From positions 1,480,370 to 1,544,369 of the forward strand of contig NZ_CP043875.1 in assembly GCF_032878975.1 (NCBI RefSeq): a DNA stretch of 64,000 bases. The letters run 5' to 3'. The notes beneath the pieces are model-generated. The model was not told the DNA's origin, made no database searches, and was given only the letters and a program-made list of their open reading frames with translations. This document shows, one piece after another, positions 16,492-25,072 of this stretch. How positions within the stretch are numbered: position 1 is the stretch's first letter; every line of letters starts with the position of its first letter. This stretch comes from Methanoplanus sp. FWC-SCC4. GTDB taxonomy: Archaea > Halobacteriota > Methanomicrobia > Methanomicrobiales > Methanomicrobiaceae. The position numbers and the translations under genes are program-made.

Positions 16492-17037
16492 GTGAAGGGT
16501 TTTTTCAATCGTTATCTTAATGCATCAAAAAAAACAATCGCTTTTGCTGCAATAATATTACTTACAGCAGCAGTTGTTTTATCCTCCCTTTACGTCCCGG
16601 CTATTTTTTTTAAGGCTCCGGATATCTCCCTTATATCAATTGAAATCTCAGGGATCTCGACTGATAAAACAGATCTTAACATGGAAATTCTTATTGATAA
16701 TAAAAATCCCATTGGAGGAACAATAGACGATCTCTCCTTTGATATACTGATGAATGATAACGGCCGGATGAAGCATGTTGCACACGGAGAGAAAAACAGC
16801 ATTTCGATTCAGGCAAAGGAGAACAAAGACGTCATGATACCTGTTGAAATATATCACAAAAGCCTGATCCCGCTTGCATTAAAAACGGTTCTTGACGAAA
16901 ACATAGAAATTACAATCAGGGGACAGGCATATTACCGCTTCTTAATCTGGAAGATCCATGTTCCTTTTGAAAAGAAAATAACTTATGATCCTGATTTAAA
17001 TTCGATTGCGGGATTTTTACGGAATATCACATTCTAA
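16492..17037 (+). CDS. membrane-anchored LEA type 2 (WHy domain) family protein
   Basis: A 181-residue protein with one N-terminal membrane helix (about residues 16-40, TIAFAAIILLTAAVVLSSLY) and an extracytoplasmic domain of the LEA_2/WHy family: strand-rich, with the hallmark NKNPIGGTIDDLSFDILMND (residues 68-87) and the paired PVEIYHKSLIP segment. Plant and bacterial members are linked to desiccation or stress, but the archaeal role is unknown. Start is GTG 16492, supported by a TATA box 27 bases upstream. It follows the aldo/keto reductase gene by 87 bases with its own promoter and is convergent with the Agl23-like gene. Confidence 0.8.
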   Translation: MKGFFNRYLNASKKTIAFAAIILLTAAVVLSSLYVPAIFFKAPDISLISIEISGISTDKTDLNMEILIDNKNPIGGTIDDLSFDILMNDNGRMKHVAHGEKNSISIQAKENKDVMIPVEIYHKSLIPLALKTVLDENIEITIRGQAYYRFLIWKIHVPFEKKITYDPDLNSIAGFLRNITF

Positions 17038-17082
17038 GATAAAAAAGGATTTGATTTTCATCCAAAAGATTTTAAAAAAGTT

Positions 17083-18741
17083 TTATTGGGATTTTACAAA
17101 AACATCCAGGTTGATGCTGCCGGTCTTTGCATCCCTCGTAAAGTAGTAACCAATAAGGCTCTTTATATCACTGAAAATCAATTGCCTGTATCCTGAGTCA
17201 AGCATATTCCCTTTCTGCCAGGGAGTCTTAATCAGATCATACACACTTATCCAGTAACTTTTCTTAAAGGAATACTTCTCAAAACCCGGTATTTTATCCA
17301 CTTTTTCAACGTCATACAAAATAATGACATCATAATCCTCAGGACCCCTTGCGGCATCGTAACCTTCCGGATAATATGAAACCTTATCCGGATAATCGTT
17401 GATGTAATACCAGACAAAAGGCCATCTGACTTCATTTGATATGGCAACCCTGTCAGCCGAATCAATTATTTCCATAACGAAACGGAGGTCTTCTGAATTC
17501 TGAACCTGCACTATCGGCTCGCTTATGTCTGCCGGAGTAAAGGCAACATGTGCTGTCATCAATAAAAGGAATATAATTCCCGCTGCCGATAACCAGACCT
17601 TCCATTTTTCAAAATTATACACGGCAACAAAGATCATCGGAACGAGCTGATGCAGTATCAGCCAGGGCACTTTTTCACCCAGATATGCATAGACCAGCAA
17701 AGAGAGTATCATCCAATAGATGCAGAATCGGGTGAATTCCCGGTTTTTATCAAAGGTTGTGAGAGAAGAAGCTGTTTCAGCGCTTTTCCCTGTATTCATT
17801 CCAGTGTCAGAATATTCAGATTTGGCAGTCTCACAGGCTACTGAGATTCCCTGTTTTTTGCATCTGATAAAGTCATATACTCCTGCAATTCCCAGAAGAA
17901 GTACAGGAAGTTCATATAGCAGGAATAAGATGATATAGAAATACGCCGGACCTCCAAGCCTCTGCTGGTTGTGCATCGCCGTCCAGTGTGAAATTGCATT
18001 TACCGGCCCTTCAATTAATATTTCCGGGTGGGCTCCAAACGAAGAATAGAACAGAGCCAGTATCCCTCCCATCAAAAAGACGGAGAGAACAAAGTCACGA
18101 ATCCAGGTTTTAGGCAGCGTGAATCTGCCGGTGTATATGAGATATAACAGGTATGATCCGAATATCAAAAATACAATCGGCATATTCTCCTTTGCAGCCA
18201 GACCAAGACCCGCAGCGACACCTGCAAGCAGGGCATATTTCAGTTCTTTTCTCTCAATATAGTAAAGGAGAGCCACAAGCAAAAGCAGAGTGAAGAATAC
18301 CACAAATATATCATTTCTCAAAAATCTTGAGAAATAGATCAAATCCGGAGATATTGCAAGAAAGAGTGCTGCGAATACTGTCTGCCTTTTGTTAAGATAT
18401 CCAAGCCTGTATACAGGATATACCAGACCAACAAGCAGACTCCCAAACAATGCCGGCAGAATCCGGCCTGTAAAATCAGATGCCCCGAATATTCCAAAAA
18501 TTCCGGCTGTCACATAATACAAAAAAGGCCCGTGATATACAGGATCGTAAACATATTCGCCCTTTGTTAAAAGATTCCACGCAAACCATGAATGAATAGA
18601 CTCATCATGATGCAGCAGTTTTAAATCAAGAAACAAAAATCTGAATAAAATTCCGATAATAAATATTAAAATCAGAGTTCTCTCAACAGTAAAGAACCTG
18701 CCATAATCTCTAAATTGAGAGAAAAAATTTGCGGCTGTCAA
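17083..18741 (-). CDS. flippase-associated Agl23-like membrane protein (TIGR03663 type)
   Basis: A 552-residue polytopic membrane protein of the GT-C fold, similar to the archaeal TIGR03663 family that includes the Agl23-type proteins tied to lipid-linked glycan flipping or transfer in N-glycosylation. The N-terminal region has a Phe-rich first helix and the luminal loop LLHHDESIHSWFAWNLLTKGEYVYDPVYHGP-type signature with the conserved HHDE (only part quoted), followed by about ten hydrophobic helices and a soluble C-terminal segment. Start is TTG 18741 with AGGGAGG 7 bases upstream. It lies only 15 bases after rpsJ, so it may be read through from the tuf-rpsJ promoter. Confidence 0.83.
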   Translation of the reverse strand: MTAANFFSQFRDYGRFFTVERTLILIFIIGILFRFLFLDLKLLHHDESIHSWFAWNLLTKGEYVYDPVYHGPFLYYVTAGIFGIFGASDFTGRILPALFGSLLVGLVYPVYRLGYLNKRQTVFAALFLAISPDLIYFSRFLRNDIFVVFFTLLLLVALLYYIERKELKYALLAGVAAGLGLAAKENMPIVFLIFGSYLLYLIYTGRFTLPKTWIRDFVLSVFLMGGILALFYSSFGAHPEILIEGPVNAISHWTAMHNQQRLGGPAYFYIILFLLYELPVLLLGIAGVYDFIRCKKQGISVACETAKSEYSDTGMNTGKSAETASSLTTFDKNREFTRFCIYWMILSLLVYAYLGEKVPWLILHQLVPMIFVAVYNFEKWKVWLSAAGIIFLLLMTAHVAFTPADISEPIVQVQNSEDLRFVMEIIDSADRVAISNEVRWPFVWYYINDYPDKVSYYPEGYDAARGPEDYDVIILYDVEKVDKIPGFEKYSFKKSYWISVYDLIKTPWQKGNMLDSGYRQLIFSDIKSLIGYYFTRDAKTGSINLDVFVKSQ

Positions 18742-18756
18742 TTGCCGCCTCCCTTA

Positions 18757-19065
18757 TTAGTTCTCAAGAACAATCTCAATGCCGATGTCCTTTGGGACGT
18801 GAATGCGCATCAGCTGTCTGAGTGCACGCTCATCTGCATCAAGATCAATCAGTCTCTTGTGGACACGCATCTGCCAGCGATCCCATGTTGCAGTACCCTC
18901 TCCATCGGGGCTCTTGCGAATAGGAACCACCATCCTTTTTGTCGGAAGGGGTACAGGACCTGAAAGGTTTACACCTGTTCTCTCTGCTATTTCCCTGATG
19001 CGGTCACAGACCATCTCGACTTTTTCAAAATCTGTTCCTGAAAGACGAATCCTGGCTTTTTGCAT
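18757..19065 (-). CDS. rpsJ: 30S ribosomal protein S10 (uS10)
   Basis: The 102-residue uS10 protein of the small subunit head, also known for binding NusG-family factors in bacteria. It starts [17 protein letters not shown] and carries the conserved [14 protein letters not shown] and [14 protein letters not shown]-like blocks. ATG 19065 is the right start: GGTGAT precedes it by 4-5 bases, whereas an in-frame TTG four codons upstream (19077) overlaps that site. It lies 33 bases after tuf, the usual archaeal tuf-rpsJ order. Confidence 0.97.
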   Translation of the reverse strand: MQKARIRLSGTDFEKVEMVCDRIREIAERTGVNLSGPVPLPTKRMVVPIRKSPDGEGTATWDRWQMRVHKRLIDLDADERALRQLMRIHVPKDIGIEIVLEN

Positions 19066-19098
19066 GTTTATCACCAAATAAATATTGTATAGATGAGA

Positions 19099-20376
19099 TT
19101 ATCTCATCTCTTTCTGCTGAATACTGATACACATTCCAGCTGCAATTGTTGATCCCATATCACGAATTGCAAATCTTCCAAGCTGTGGGATGTCCTTGAA
19201 GTTCTCAATTACCATAGGCTGAACCGGGCGGAACTTAACAATTGCGGCATCTCCTGCTTTGAGGAATGTTGGATTCTCTTCTTTGACCTGACCTGTACGT
19301 GGGTCAAGCTTCTTGACGAGCTCAACGAATGTGCATGCTACCTGTGATGTGTGGCAGTGGAATACAGGGGTGTATCCGACTGTGATTGCACTTGGGTGCT
19401 GAAGAACAACAATCTGTGCTGTGAATTCTTCTGCTACTGATGGTGGTGCATCTGCAGGACCACAAACATCACCGCGGCGGATATCGTTCTTTCCGACACC
19501 ACGGACGTTGAAACCTACGTTGTCTCCAGGTAGTGCCTCAGGAATTTCTTCGTGGTGCATCTCAATTGACTTAATTTCTCCATCCTTGTTTGCAGGCATG
19601 AATGAAACTTTCATTCCCTTCTTCATGACACCTGTTTCAACACGTCCTACAGGTACTGTTCCAATACCTGAAATTGTGTAAACATCCTGAATTGGGAGGC
19701 GGAACGGAAGTGCTGTTGGAAGTTCCGGTGAAACAAGATCGTTGAGAGCCTCAAGAACTGTTGGACCGTTGTACCACTTTGTGTTCTCGGATTTGGCTGC
19801 AATATTGTCGCCGTTGAAAGCTGACATTGGGATGAAAGGAACCTGTGCAGGGTTGAATCCTACCATCTTGATAAGATCGGAGAGCTGTGCCTTTACTTCC
19901 TCATAGCGCTTCTCATCGTATTTGACTGCATCCATCTTGTTGATACCAATGATAAGCTGGTTGATACCAAGTGTCTTTGAAAGGAAAACGTGCTCCTTTG
20001 TCTGCTCCATTGCGCCGTCAGGTGCTGCAACAACTAAAAGTGCTGCATCTGCCTGTGATGCTCCGGTGATCATGTTTTTGACAAAGTCACGGTGGCCTGG
20101 GCAGTCTACTACTGTAAAGTAGTACTTGTCTGTGTCGAACCTCTTGTGAGCGATATCAATTGTGATACCACGCTCGCGCTCCTCTTTGAGGTTGTCCATT
20201 ACCCATGCAAACTCAAAGGAACCCTTTCCTTTTGATTCTGCTTCTTTTCTAAAGTTCTCGATAACGTGCGCAGGTACTGCACCGGTCTCAAACAGTAAAC
20301 GACCCACTGTTGTGGACTTTCCGTGGTCGATGTGCCCAACCACGGCCAGATTCATATGTGGCTTCTCAGCTGCCAT
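19099..20376 (-). CDS. tuf: translation elongation factor EF-1 alpha (aEF1A)
   Basis: GTPase that brings aminoacyl-tRNA to the ribosome; 425 residues as usual for archaeal EF1A. G1 is [10 protein letters not shown] near residue 14, followed by the G2 region [12 protein letters not shown]3 [10 protein letters not shown]4 NKMD ([10 protein letters not shown]) and the domain II/III sequences [11 protein letters not shown] and [10 protein letters not shown]. Start ATG 20376 follows GAGGT by 7 bases; a TTG two codons upstream is inside that leader. It heads a tuf-rpsJ transcript whose TATA box lies at 20438-20447. Confidence 0.98.
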   Translation of the reverse strand: MAAEKPHMNLAVVGHIDHGKSTTVGRLLFETGAVPAHVIENFRKEAESKGKGSFEFAWVMDNLKEERERGITIDIAHKRFDTDKYYFTVVDCPGHRDFVKNMITGASQADAALLVVAAPDGAMEQTKEHVFLSKTLGINQLIIGINKMDAVKYDEKRYEEVKAQLSDLIKMVGFNPAQVPFIPMSAFNGDNIAAKSENTKWYNGPTVLEALNDLVSPELPTALPFRLPIQDVYTISGIGTVPVGRVETGVMKKGMKVSFMPANKDGEIKSIEMHHEEIPEALPGDNVGFNVRGVGKNDIRRGDVCGPADAPPSVAEEFTAQIVVLQHPSAITVGYTPVFHCHTSQVACTFVELVKKLDPRTGQVKEENPTFLKAGDAAIVKFRPVQPMVIENFKDIPQLGRFAIRDMGSTIAAGMCISIQQKEMR

Positions 20377-20437
20377 ATTCAAAACCTCATTTTATAAAAG
20401 GACAAAATAATTCGTCCGATCGCATAGATACGAGTAT

Positions 20438-20447
20438 CTTATATATG
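20438..20447 (-). promoter_or_regulatory. tuf operon TATA box
   Basis: On the minus strand this reads CCATATATAAG. It lies about 65 bases before the tuf start, predicting a leader of about 40 bases. A second TATA-like stretch (CTTTTATATGG on the minus strand) is at about 20457-20467. Confidence 0.5.
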
Positions 20448-20472
20448 GAAATACGCCATATAAAAGATTTCG

Positions 20473-20489
20473 TTGTGAATGATTCACAA
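20473..20489. repeat. 17-base palindrome in the tuf divergent region
   Basis: TTGTGAAT-G-ATTCACAA is a perfect inverted repeat with a single central base. It lies between tuf (minus) and the CxxCxxC gene (plus), some 30 bases upstream of the tuf TATA box, so it could bind a dimeric regulator for either gene. Confidence 0.4.
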
Positions 20490-20564
20490 TGAAATTTTCA
20501 AAACCCGTTTCAATGCCATCTAAATGGACAAACTATTATTCTATTGGATATACATCATCTTTAA

Positions 20565-20867
20565 ATGAAATCTCTCGACCTGAATTTTAGCGAAGATAAA
20601 TCAAAAGTTACTGTAACGTGCGCAGGAAAAGAAGTATCAGTTTACAGCCACTGCGCATACTGCAAAAACTGTGAAGGCGTTTTGGTAGGTAAAAGAACGA
20701 TAAAAACACCCCAAAAAGAAAAACTGGGCGGTGTAAAAAAAGGACTGACACCTGAAGATGAACTTTTGAACGCGGCTATGATGTTCAACACATTAATTCG
20801 CGACGGCACTGCAATCATATGCAACGATGATCAGGACAGCGGATTTAAGTCAATGTACAGCTATTAA
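20565..20867 (+). CDS. small CxxCxxC protein of unknown function
   Basis: A 100-residue protein that I do not recognise. A CxxCxxC cluster (HCAYCKNCEG, residues 27-36), with C19 before it and a further Cys near residue 86 (IICNDD), could hold zinc or an Fe-S cluster. The rest is hydrophilic, with a KTPQKEKLGGVKKGL basic patch followed by an acidic GLTPEDELLNAAMMF helix. There is no signal or membrane segment. The start ATG 20565 has no ribosome site and is probably near the transcript start. It diverges from tuf, sharing a region with a 17-base palindrome, and its end is marked by two hairpins. Perhaps a methanogen-specific redox or nucleic-acid-binding protein. Confidence 0.75.
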   Translation: MKSLDLNFSEDKSKVTVTCAGKEVSVYSHCAYCKNCEGVLVGKRTIKTPQKEKLGGVKKGLTPEDELLNAAMMFNTLIRDGTAIICNDDQDSGFKSMYSY

Positions 20868-20892
20868 GACGCACAACATAAATCATACAAAT

Positions 20893-20912
20893 TCTTTTTT
20901 CTTCAAAAAAGA
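20893..20912 (+). terminator. hairpin downstream of the CxxCxxC gene
   Basis: TCTTTTTT and AAAAAAGA are perfect 8-base arms around the loop CTTC. It lies 25 bases after the stop codon; the strand choice follows the upstream gene. Confidence 0.45.
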
Positions 20913-20918
20913 TTATTT

Positions 20919-20934
20919 AAGATTTTTAAATCTT
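20919..20934 (+). terminator. second hairpin downstream of the CxxCxxC gene
   Basis: AAGATTT and AAATCTT flank TT, followed by ATTTTG. It follows directly on the first hairpin and precedes the convergent sulfite-reductase-like gene, so it may serve either transcript. Confidence 0.4.
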
Positions 20935-20990
20935 ATTTTGCCGATAATCATGGACATTTACAGATTCAGCAGATCCCGTTTGCCCCGCGT

Positions 20991-21854
20991 TTACACCTCA
21001 AGTGATTCCAGAATATCGCCTTTGAATTTTTCAAAGTTTATGTCATCAAGCTGATCTGAGAGAAGTCTTCCTGACCACGCACGCCTGTAAACCCAGTAGA
21101 CAAGTTTGTCAATAACCTCTATCACCTCATCCTCGGTCTCAACTTCAACCAGTTCACGCCCGAGCTTTGGGTGTCTTCCCCTTCTTCCCCCGACAGTGAT
21201 TAGATATCCTCTGTTGCTGACCTGTATCAGTTTGAACGGGCATGACTCGATACATACACCACACTGCATGCATAGTTCATCATTTACAATAGCCTCACCG
21301 TTTACAACCGCAATTGCCATCTCCTTGCAGTATTCGGAACACTGGCCGCACCCCGTGCAAAGTCCCGGTGTCCTTATCGGCTTTACTCTTCCAACTATAC
21401 CTATTTCATTTAGTATGGGACTTGTGCAGGCATAAGGACAGCCTGAAATTGAAATTCTTACCTTGACAGGCATCTCTTTTCCAAAAAGTTTCTCGTCAAT
21501 ACGGAAGGCAAGATTTATTGAATCGATATTGGCAAATTTGCACCTGTCATTTCCCGGGCATGCCACAATATTCACAATTTCATCTCTTTCAGAACCAATA
21601 GGAGTCCCGTTTGCCTCAAGGGCCTCTCCAATTTTATCTATATCGGTAAAGTGGATGTGAGGGATTTCTATTGTCTGACGGGTTGTCAGATGTACCCTGT
21701 CCTGACCAAATTGTTCAGCGATGTCAGCAATGCCACGCATTTTTTCAATCGACAGTATCCCGGCGGGCATACGCGTTCTGATGGTACAATTATCCCCATC
21801 CTTTTGCGTAATGACTCCGCCTTTGGTATGTAAACCATAATCAGGCATTTCCAT
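20991..21854 (-). CDS. sulfite/nitrite reductase-like Fe-S protein (Dsr-like protein)
   Basis: A 287-residue member of the nitrite/sulfite reductase ferredoxin-like family, similar to the small Dsr-like proteins of methanogens. The siroheme-[4Fe-4S] ligands are visible as CPGNDRCKF (Cx5C) and GCPYACTSP (Cx3C), after the N-terminal half-domain with TTRQTIEIPHI. A two-cluster ferredoxin insert follows (LCTGCGQCSEYCK and LCMQCGVCIESCP). Such proteins are proposed sirohaem reductases for sulfite or other substrates, but the methanogen function is not settled. No ribosome site precedes ATG 21854; an AT-rich stretch 25-35 bases upstream suggests a leaderless start. cobS lies 64 bases upstream on the same strand. 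Confidence 0.87.
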   Translation of the reverse strand: MEMPDYGLHTKGGVITQKDGDNCTIRTRMPAGILSIEKMRGIADIAEQFGQDRVHLTTRQTIEIPHIHFTDIDKIGEALEANGTPIGSERDEIVNIVACPGNDRCKFANIDSINLAFRIDEKLFGKEMPVKVRISISGCPYACTSPILNEIGIVGRVKPIRTPGLCTGCGQCSEYCKEMAIAVVNGEAIVNDELCMQCGVCIESCPFKLIQVSNRGYLITVGGRRGRHPKLGRELVEVETEDEVIEVIDKLVYWVYRRAWSGRLLSDQLDDINFEKFKGDILESLEV

Positions 21855-21918
21855 GAAAGATCATAGGGGTAGTTTACTCTATTAATATTAACTTAAATTA
21901 GTTCAAAAAACAGAAAAA

Positions 21919-22644
21919 TCAGGAAAGGATTGCAAGAGCAATTATTACAAACATCCTCACAATTTCATTTGATGCGCCGGCAACATCCCCGTTGACTCCT
22001 CCAAAAAGCCTGTTTGAAAGCACATACAATAAAATCACAGGAATAGCCATACCGATAAAGATGCCTCCGAATTCAAAGGCATTCAGGGGCAGGAGGAGAA
22101 GAGGGAGGCAGAGCATAAATGCGACAGGCGTAAACCACCACTTTGTAAAAGAGTGGGTGTACGAATGCATACCTTCCCTGAAAGGTTTCCCGTTTACCAC
22201 AAAGACAACCTGTGAGAATTTTGCCATTACCTCAGCCGCCAGTATCGCAAAAGGTATGGACGCAACCGATAATAGTCCGGAATAAGTCAGGAGAAGAACA
22301 AGAATACCTGTTGCAACACCTCCTGCACCAATCTGCTGATCAGTAAGGGCCTTTATTCGTTTTTCACGGCTTCCATGTGCCATCAGACCGTCGCCCAGAT
22401 CAAGGAGACCGTCAAAGTGATTGAAACCGTAAATTACCATCACAACAGCAAGAGCCACCGCCGCCGACAGCTGAAGATCTGCAAAAAGAACTGAGGCAAG
22501 AGCTGCAAGCCCTCCCACCAGATAGCCTGTAAGAGGCATCAGATAAAAGCGGCGTGCATATTCGTCATAGTCGGCAGGTTGTCCAAGCGGAAGTATGGTG
22601 CAAAACTGAAACATTGCACGGACAGAGGTTAGAAATCCTTTCAT
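21919..22644 (-). CDS. cobS: adenosylcobinamide-GDP ribazoletransferase
   Basis: Integral membrane enzyme that joins adenosylcobinamide-GDP and alpha-ribazole (phosphate) to form cobalamin. It has the expected six to seven hydrophobic helices and the conserved cytosolic motif NHFDGLLDLGDGLMA with the Asp-rich active site, plus SREKRIKALTDQQIGAGGVAT. The start used is ATG 22644 (241 residues, MKGFLTSVRAMFQF), since family members begin just before the LTA.QFLT region; an upstream in-frame start at 22689 would add 15 residues with no family match. It diverges from cobT, the enzyme supplying the lower ligand nucleotide. Confidence 0.93.
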   Translation of the reverse strand: MKGFLTSVRAMFQFCTILPLGQPADYDEYARRFYLMPLTGYLVGGLAALASVLFADLQLSAAVALAVVMVIYGFNHFDGLLDLGDGLMAHGSREKRIKALTDQQIGAGGVATGILVLLLTYSGLLSVASIPFAILAAEVMAKFSQVVFVVNGKPFREGMHSYTHSFTKWWFTPVAFMLCLPLLLLPLNAFEFGGIFIGMAIPVILLYVLSNRLFGGVNGDVAGASNEIVRMFVIIALAILS

Positions 22645-22744
22645 GTGATAATCATATTTTGTTACTGCCTCAAAGTAAATATATCCCAAAAAAAGCCATT
22701 TTTGTCTTTAAAATTCAACTTAATTATTTTTTAGAAGAGATCAA

Positions 22745-22774
22745 TTAATTATGATTTAATGAAATATTAATGAA
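22745..22774. repeat. three TTAAT units at 11-base spacing between cobS and cobT
   Basis: TTAAT begins at 22745, 22756 and 22767, exactly 11 bases apart; the second and third copies are the longer TTAATGAA. The spacing is about one helical turn, in the shared region of two cobalamin genes. The DNA is AT-rich, so chance is possible. Confidence 0.35.
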
Positions 22775-22812
22775 TTAACTTTTATCAGGTAAAATGCAGA
22801 AAGATAAGGTAC

Positions 22813-23826
22813 ATGAGTTTTCTATCAGTTGTACCTGACATTTCGTTTAAAAAGCCCATGGCGGCGATGGTCATAGGCAATTCAATGTTATCAACAGTCC
22901 CGGGAGTATCTGCGGCAGGGGCAAATCCAAAAGCAACCCTTATGACCCCGAATCTTGATGCAGAACTGATAGTAAACGGTCTGAAAAAAGGAATGGATAT
23001 CCCCTTAAGCCCGCGTGGATGTGCAACACCTGCAACCATAACCCGTGCACTGCTTGAACTCTGCAACATTGAACCCTTAATTGTCAACGCAGGTCTTGTA
23101 AATACTCCCAAAATTCCGTGCATCGATGTCTACGGGAGACCCGGCGGTGATCCCAGAAAAGAAGATGCAGTACCGGATGCACATGAACTGTATCAAAAGG
23201 GGATTACAATAGGAAAACAGTGGAACAGTTACAGCGATCTGTTAATGCTTGGAGAAAGTGTTCCCGGAGGAACAACCACAGCACTTTGTGTCCTCAGGGG
23301 TCTTGGATATGATGTTGGCGTTTCCAGCAGTTTCATTAAGAACAATTCATCAGTGAAGAAAGTTATCTGCAGGGATGTTCTCGCCAGGATTAAAAACGAC
23401 AATATCAAAGACCCTCTCGATATAGTCAGGTACGCAGGAGATCCTATGATGCCCGTCGTTGCCGGAATCACAAAGGGCTTTAAAGGAGAGATTATCCTTT
23501 CAGGTGGATCGCAGATGCTTGCAGTCTGTGCAGTCCTGAAAGCAATGAATAAAAAAATGCCGCCCCTTGTCACAACAGAATATGTGCGCGCAGACACAGT
23601 TGCAGATATTGAGGGTGCCGTAAAAGAGGTTGGCGCTGTTGCGTGGTATACAGACCCTGACTTCGAAAATATCGGAAGGGAATCCCTGAGGCGCTATTGT
23701 GACGGCGAAGTAAAGGAAGGTGCGCTCTTAAGCGGGGCACTCTGGCTGTCTTATATGATGAATTATAGCAAAGAAGAGATCTGGAAGGCAATTCTTGAAT
23801 ACCTGGATCGTTTTGGATGCAAATAA
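22813..23826 (+). CDS. cobT: archaeal CobT-like nicotinate-nucleotide--base phosphoribosyltransferase
   Basis: A 337-residue protein of the archaeal CobT-like family (TIGR00303 type), related to bacterial CobT, which transfers phosphoribose from nicotinate mononucleotide to the cobamide lower base, giving alpha-ribazole phosphate. Family marks are the N-terminal ISAAGANPKATLMTPNLDAE-like region, the GLVNTPKIPCIDV segment, LGESVPGGTTTALCVL and the glycine-rich ILSGGSQMLAVCAV. The start ATG 22813 has AAGGTAC just before it. The neighbour cobS, divergent, acts on its product, which supports the call. Methanogens may use bases other than dimethylbenzimidazole, so the exact base is unknown. Confidence 0.88.
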   Translation: MSFLSVVPDISFKKPMAAMVIGNSMLSTVPGVSAAGANPKATLMTPNLDAELIVNGLKKGMDIPLSPRGCATPATITRALLELCNIEPLIVNAGLVNTPKIPCIDVYGRPGGDPRKEDAVPDAHELYQKGITIGKQWNSYSDLLMLGESVPGGTTTALCVLRGLGYDVGVSSSFIKNNSSVKKVICRDVLARIKNDNIKDPLDIVRYAGDPMMPVVAGITKGFKGEIILSGGSQMLAVCAVLKAMNKKMPPLVTTEYVRADTVADIEGAVKEVGAVAWYTDPDFENIGRESLRRYCDGEVKEGALLSGALWLSYMMNYSKEEIWKAILEYLDRFGCK

Positions 23827-23964
23827 AACAATAAATAATCTTATTTTGCCCATAAATGCCAAAACAGATGCCCATTTGAGATCTGTTATACCGGCACCAA
23901 CAATTCTTCGGGCCCGTGCCTCTTATGAAAACTCTATACCCTTATAATTCCTTACTACTATGAA

Positions 23965-24525
23965 ATGCGTCCCATATATCTTGTAAATAACTTTGGGCAG
24001 TTTAACCATCTAATCAAGAGAATGCTAAGAGATCTTGAGATAGATGCGGAAATGATTAAAAACGACACCCCGCCTGAGACAGTAGCTGAGGAATGCAGGG
24101 GAATTATCCTGGGCGGAGGACCTGACATCTCGCGTGCAAACTTTGCAATGGAGTATGTAGACCTTGGTCTCCCGGTACTTGGAATCTGTCTCGGCCACCA
24201 CATAATTGCATCCAGAAGAGGCGGCACAGTAACAAAAGGTGCAATGGGCGGCTTTGGCGGTGTTGAAGTTGAAATCCTTGACCACTGCAATATACTCGAA
24301 GGCTTCCCGGACAAAATTTCAGTATGGGCATCACATGCAGATGAAGTCAGGAAAATGCCTGAAGGCTTTACACTTCTTGCAAAATCCGACATCTGCGGTG
24401 TTGAGGCGATGGCAAAGCCTGATGAACACCTCTACGGCCTTCAGTGGCACCCTGAAGTAAGTCACACTGAAAACGGACATATAGTTTTTGAAAACTTTGA
24501 CAGAATTACAAAAGAGCTGCTCTGA
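23965..24525 (+). CDS. guaA: GMP synthase, glutamine amidotransferase subunit
   Basis: The 186-residue class I amidotransferase subunit of the two-subunit archaeal GMP synthase; it releases ammonia from glutamine for the separate ATP-pyrophosphatase subunit, which makes GMP from XMP. The nucleophile Cys is in LGICLGHHII (about residue 76) and the catalytic His-Glu pair is in LQWHPEVSHTENG (about residues 163-167). Its length equals that of archaeal GuaA subunits, far shorter than fused bacterial enzymes. The ATP-pyrophosphatase subunit is not in the window. It is the first gene of a tight guaA-ykgJ-traB cluster. Confidence 0.94.
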   Translation: MRPIYLVNNFGQFNHLIKRMLRDLEIDAEMIKNDTPPETVAEECRGIILGGGPDISRANFAMEYVDLGLPVLGICLGHHIIASRRGGTVTKGAMGGFGGVEVEILDHCNILEGFPDKISVWASHADEVRKMPEGFTLLAKSDICGVEAMAKPDEHLYGLQWHPEVSHTENGHIVFENFDRITKELL

Positions 24526-24532
24526 TAATCAC

Positions 24533-25072
24533 ATGCAGGACAGAGAAAAAACGGGACAGGAGATCAAAAAAACGGGTTTTCAGTGCAGAATGTGCGGCGA
24601 ATGCTGCTCAAATGTTTCTGAAGACTCAAATCTTGTTCTTTTAAGCGCTCCTGAAATCAGGGAAATAATCGAAGCAACCCAACTTTCATGGAACGATATT
24701 GCTGAACCATATCCTGAAACTTTCAGTGAGAATGATTCAACATTTACATTCGCATGGTGCCTTCGCAGGAACGAAAAAAACTGCATATTTTTAGGTCCGG
24801 GTAACAGGTGTAAAATATACAAACACCGCCCGCTCATCTGCAGGACTTATCCTTTCATGATAACAGAGGACGGGCTGACAGCCTTTGAGTGTCCGGGTCT
24901 TGGAGAAGAGATAACAAAAGAAGAGGCCCTTATGTTATCAGACGAACTTATCTGCCGGAAAGAGAAAGAAGATATGGAATTTAATAAAATTAGTAATATC
25001 TATGAAAATACAAAAATGCCCCGCAATAGTTTTTGTGTGATAGATAGCGAGGGGGTTAAAAAAATTGGGTGA
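24533..25072 (+). CDS. YkgJ-family cysteine cluster protein
   Basis: A 179-residue member of the YkgJ/CxxCxxCC family of putative Fe-S or zinc proteins. The N-terminal cluster is FQCRMCGECCSN, followed by the family marks CIFLGPGNRCKIYKHRPLICRTYPF, which give the remaining cysteines. Function is unknown; members have been suggested to act as oxidoreductases or in metal handling. ATG 24533 is taken as the start because it lies just after the guaA stop, while the in-frame ATG at 24488 is inside guaA. Its 3' end overlaps the traB start by 8 bases, so the genes are coupled. Confidence 0.85.
   Translation: MQDREKTGQEIKKTGFQCRMCGECCSNVSEDSNLVLLSAPEIREIIEATQLSWNDIAEPYPETFSENDSTFTFAWCLRRNEKNCIFLGPGNRCKIYKHRPLICRTYPFMITEDGLTAFECPGLGEEITKEEALMLSDELICRKEKEDMEFNKISNIYENTKMPRNSFCVIDSEGVKKIG

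Noticed and set aside
22690-22812. Cobalamin riboswitch before cobS or cobT
   Set aside because: No conserved B12-box-like sequence or multi-stem layout; the region is too short and AT-rich.
23229-23597. Antisense open frame inside cobT
   Set aside because: Shadow of the coding strand with no ribosome site or motif.
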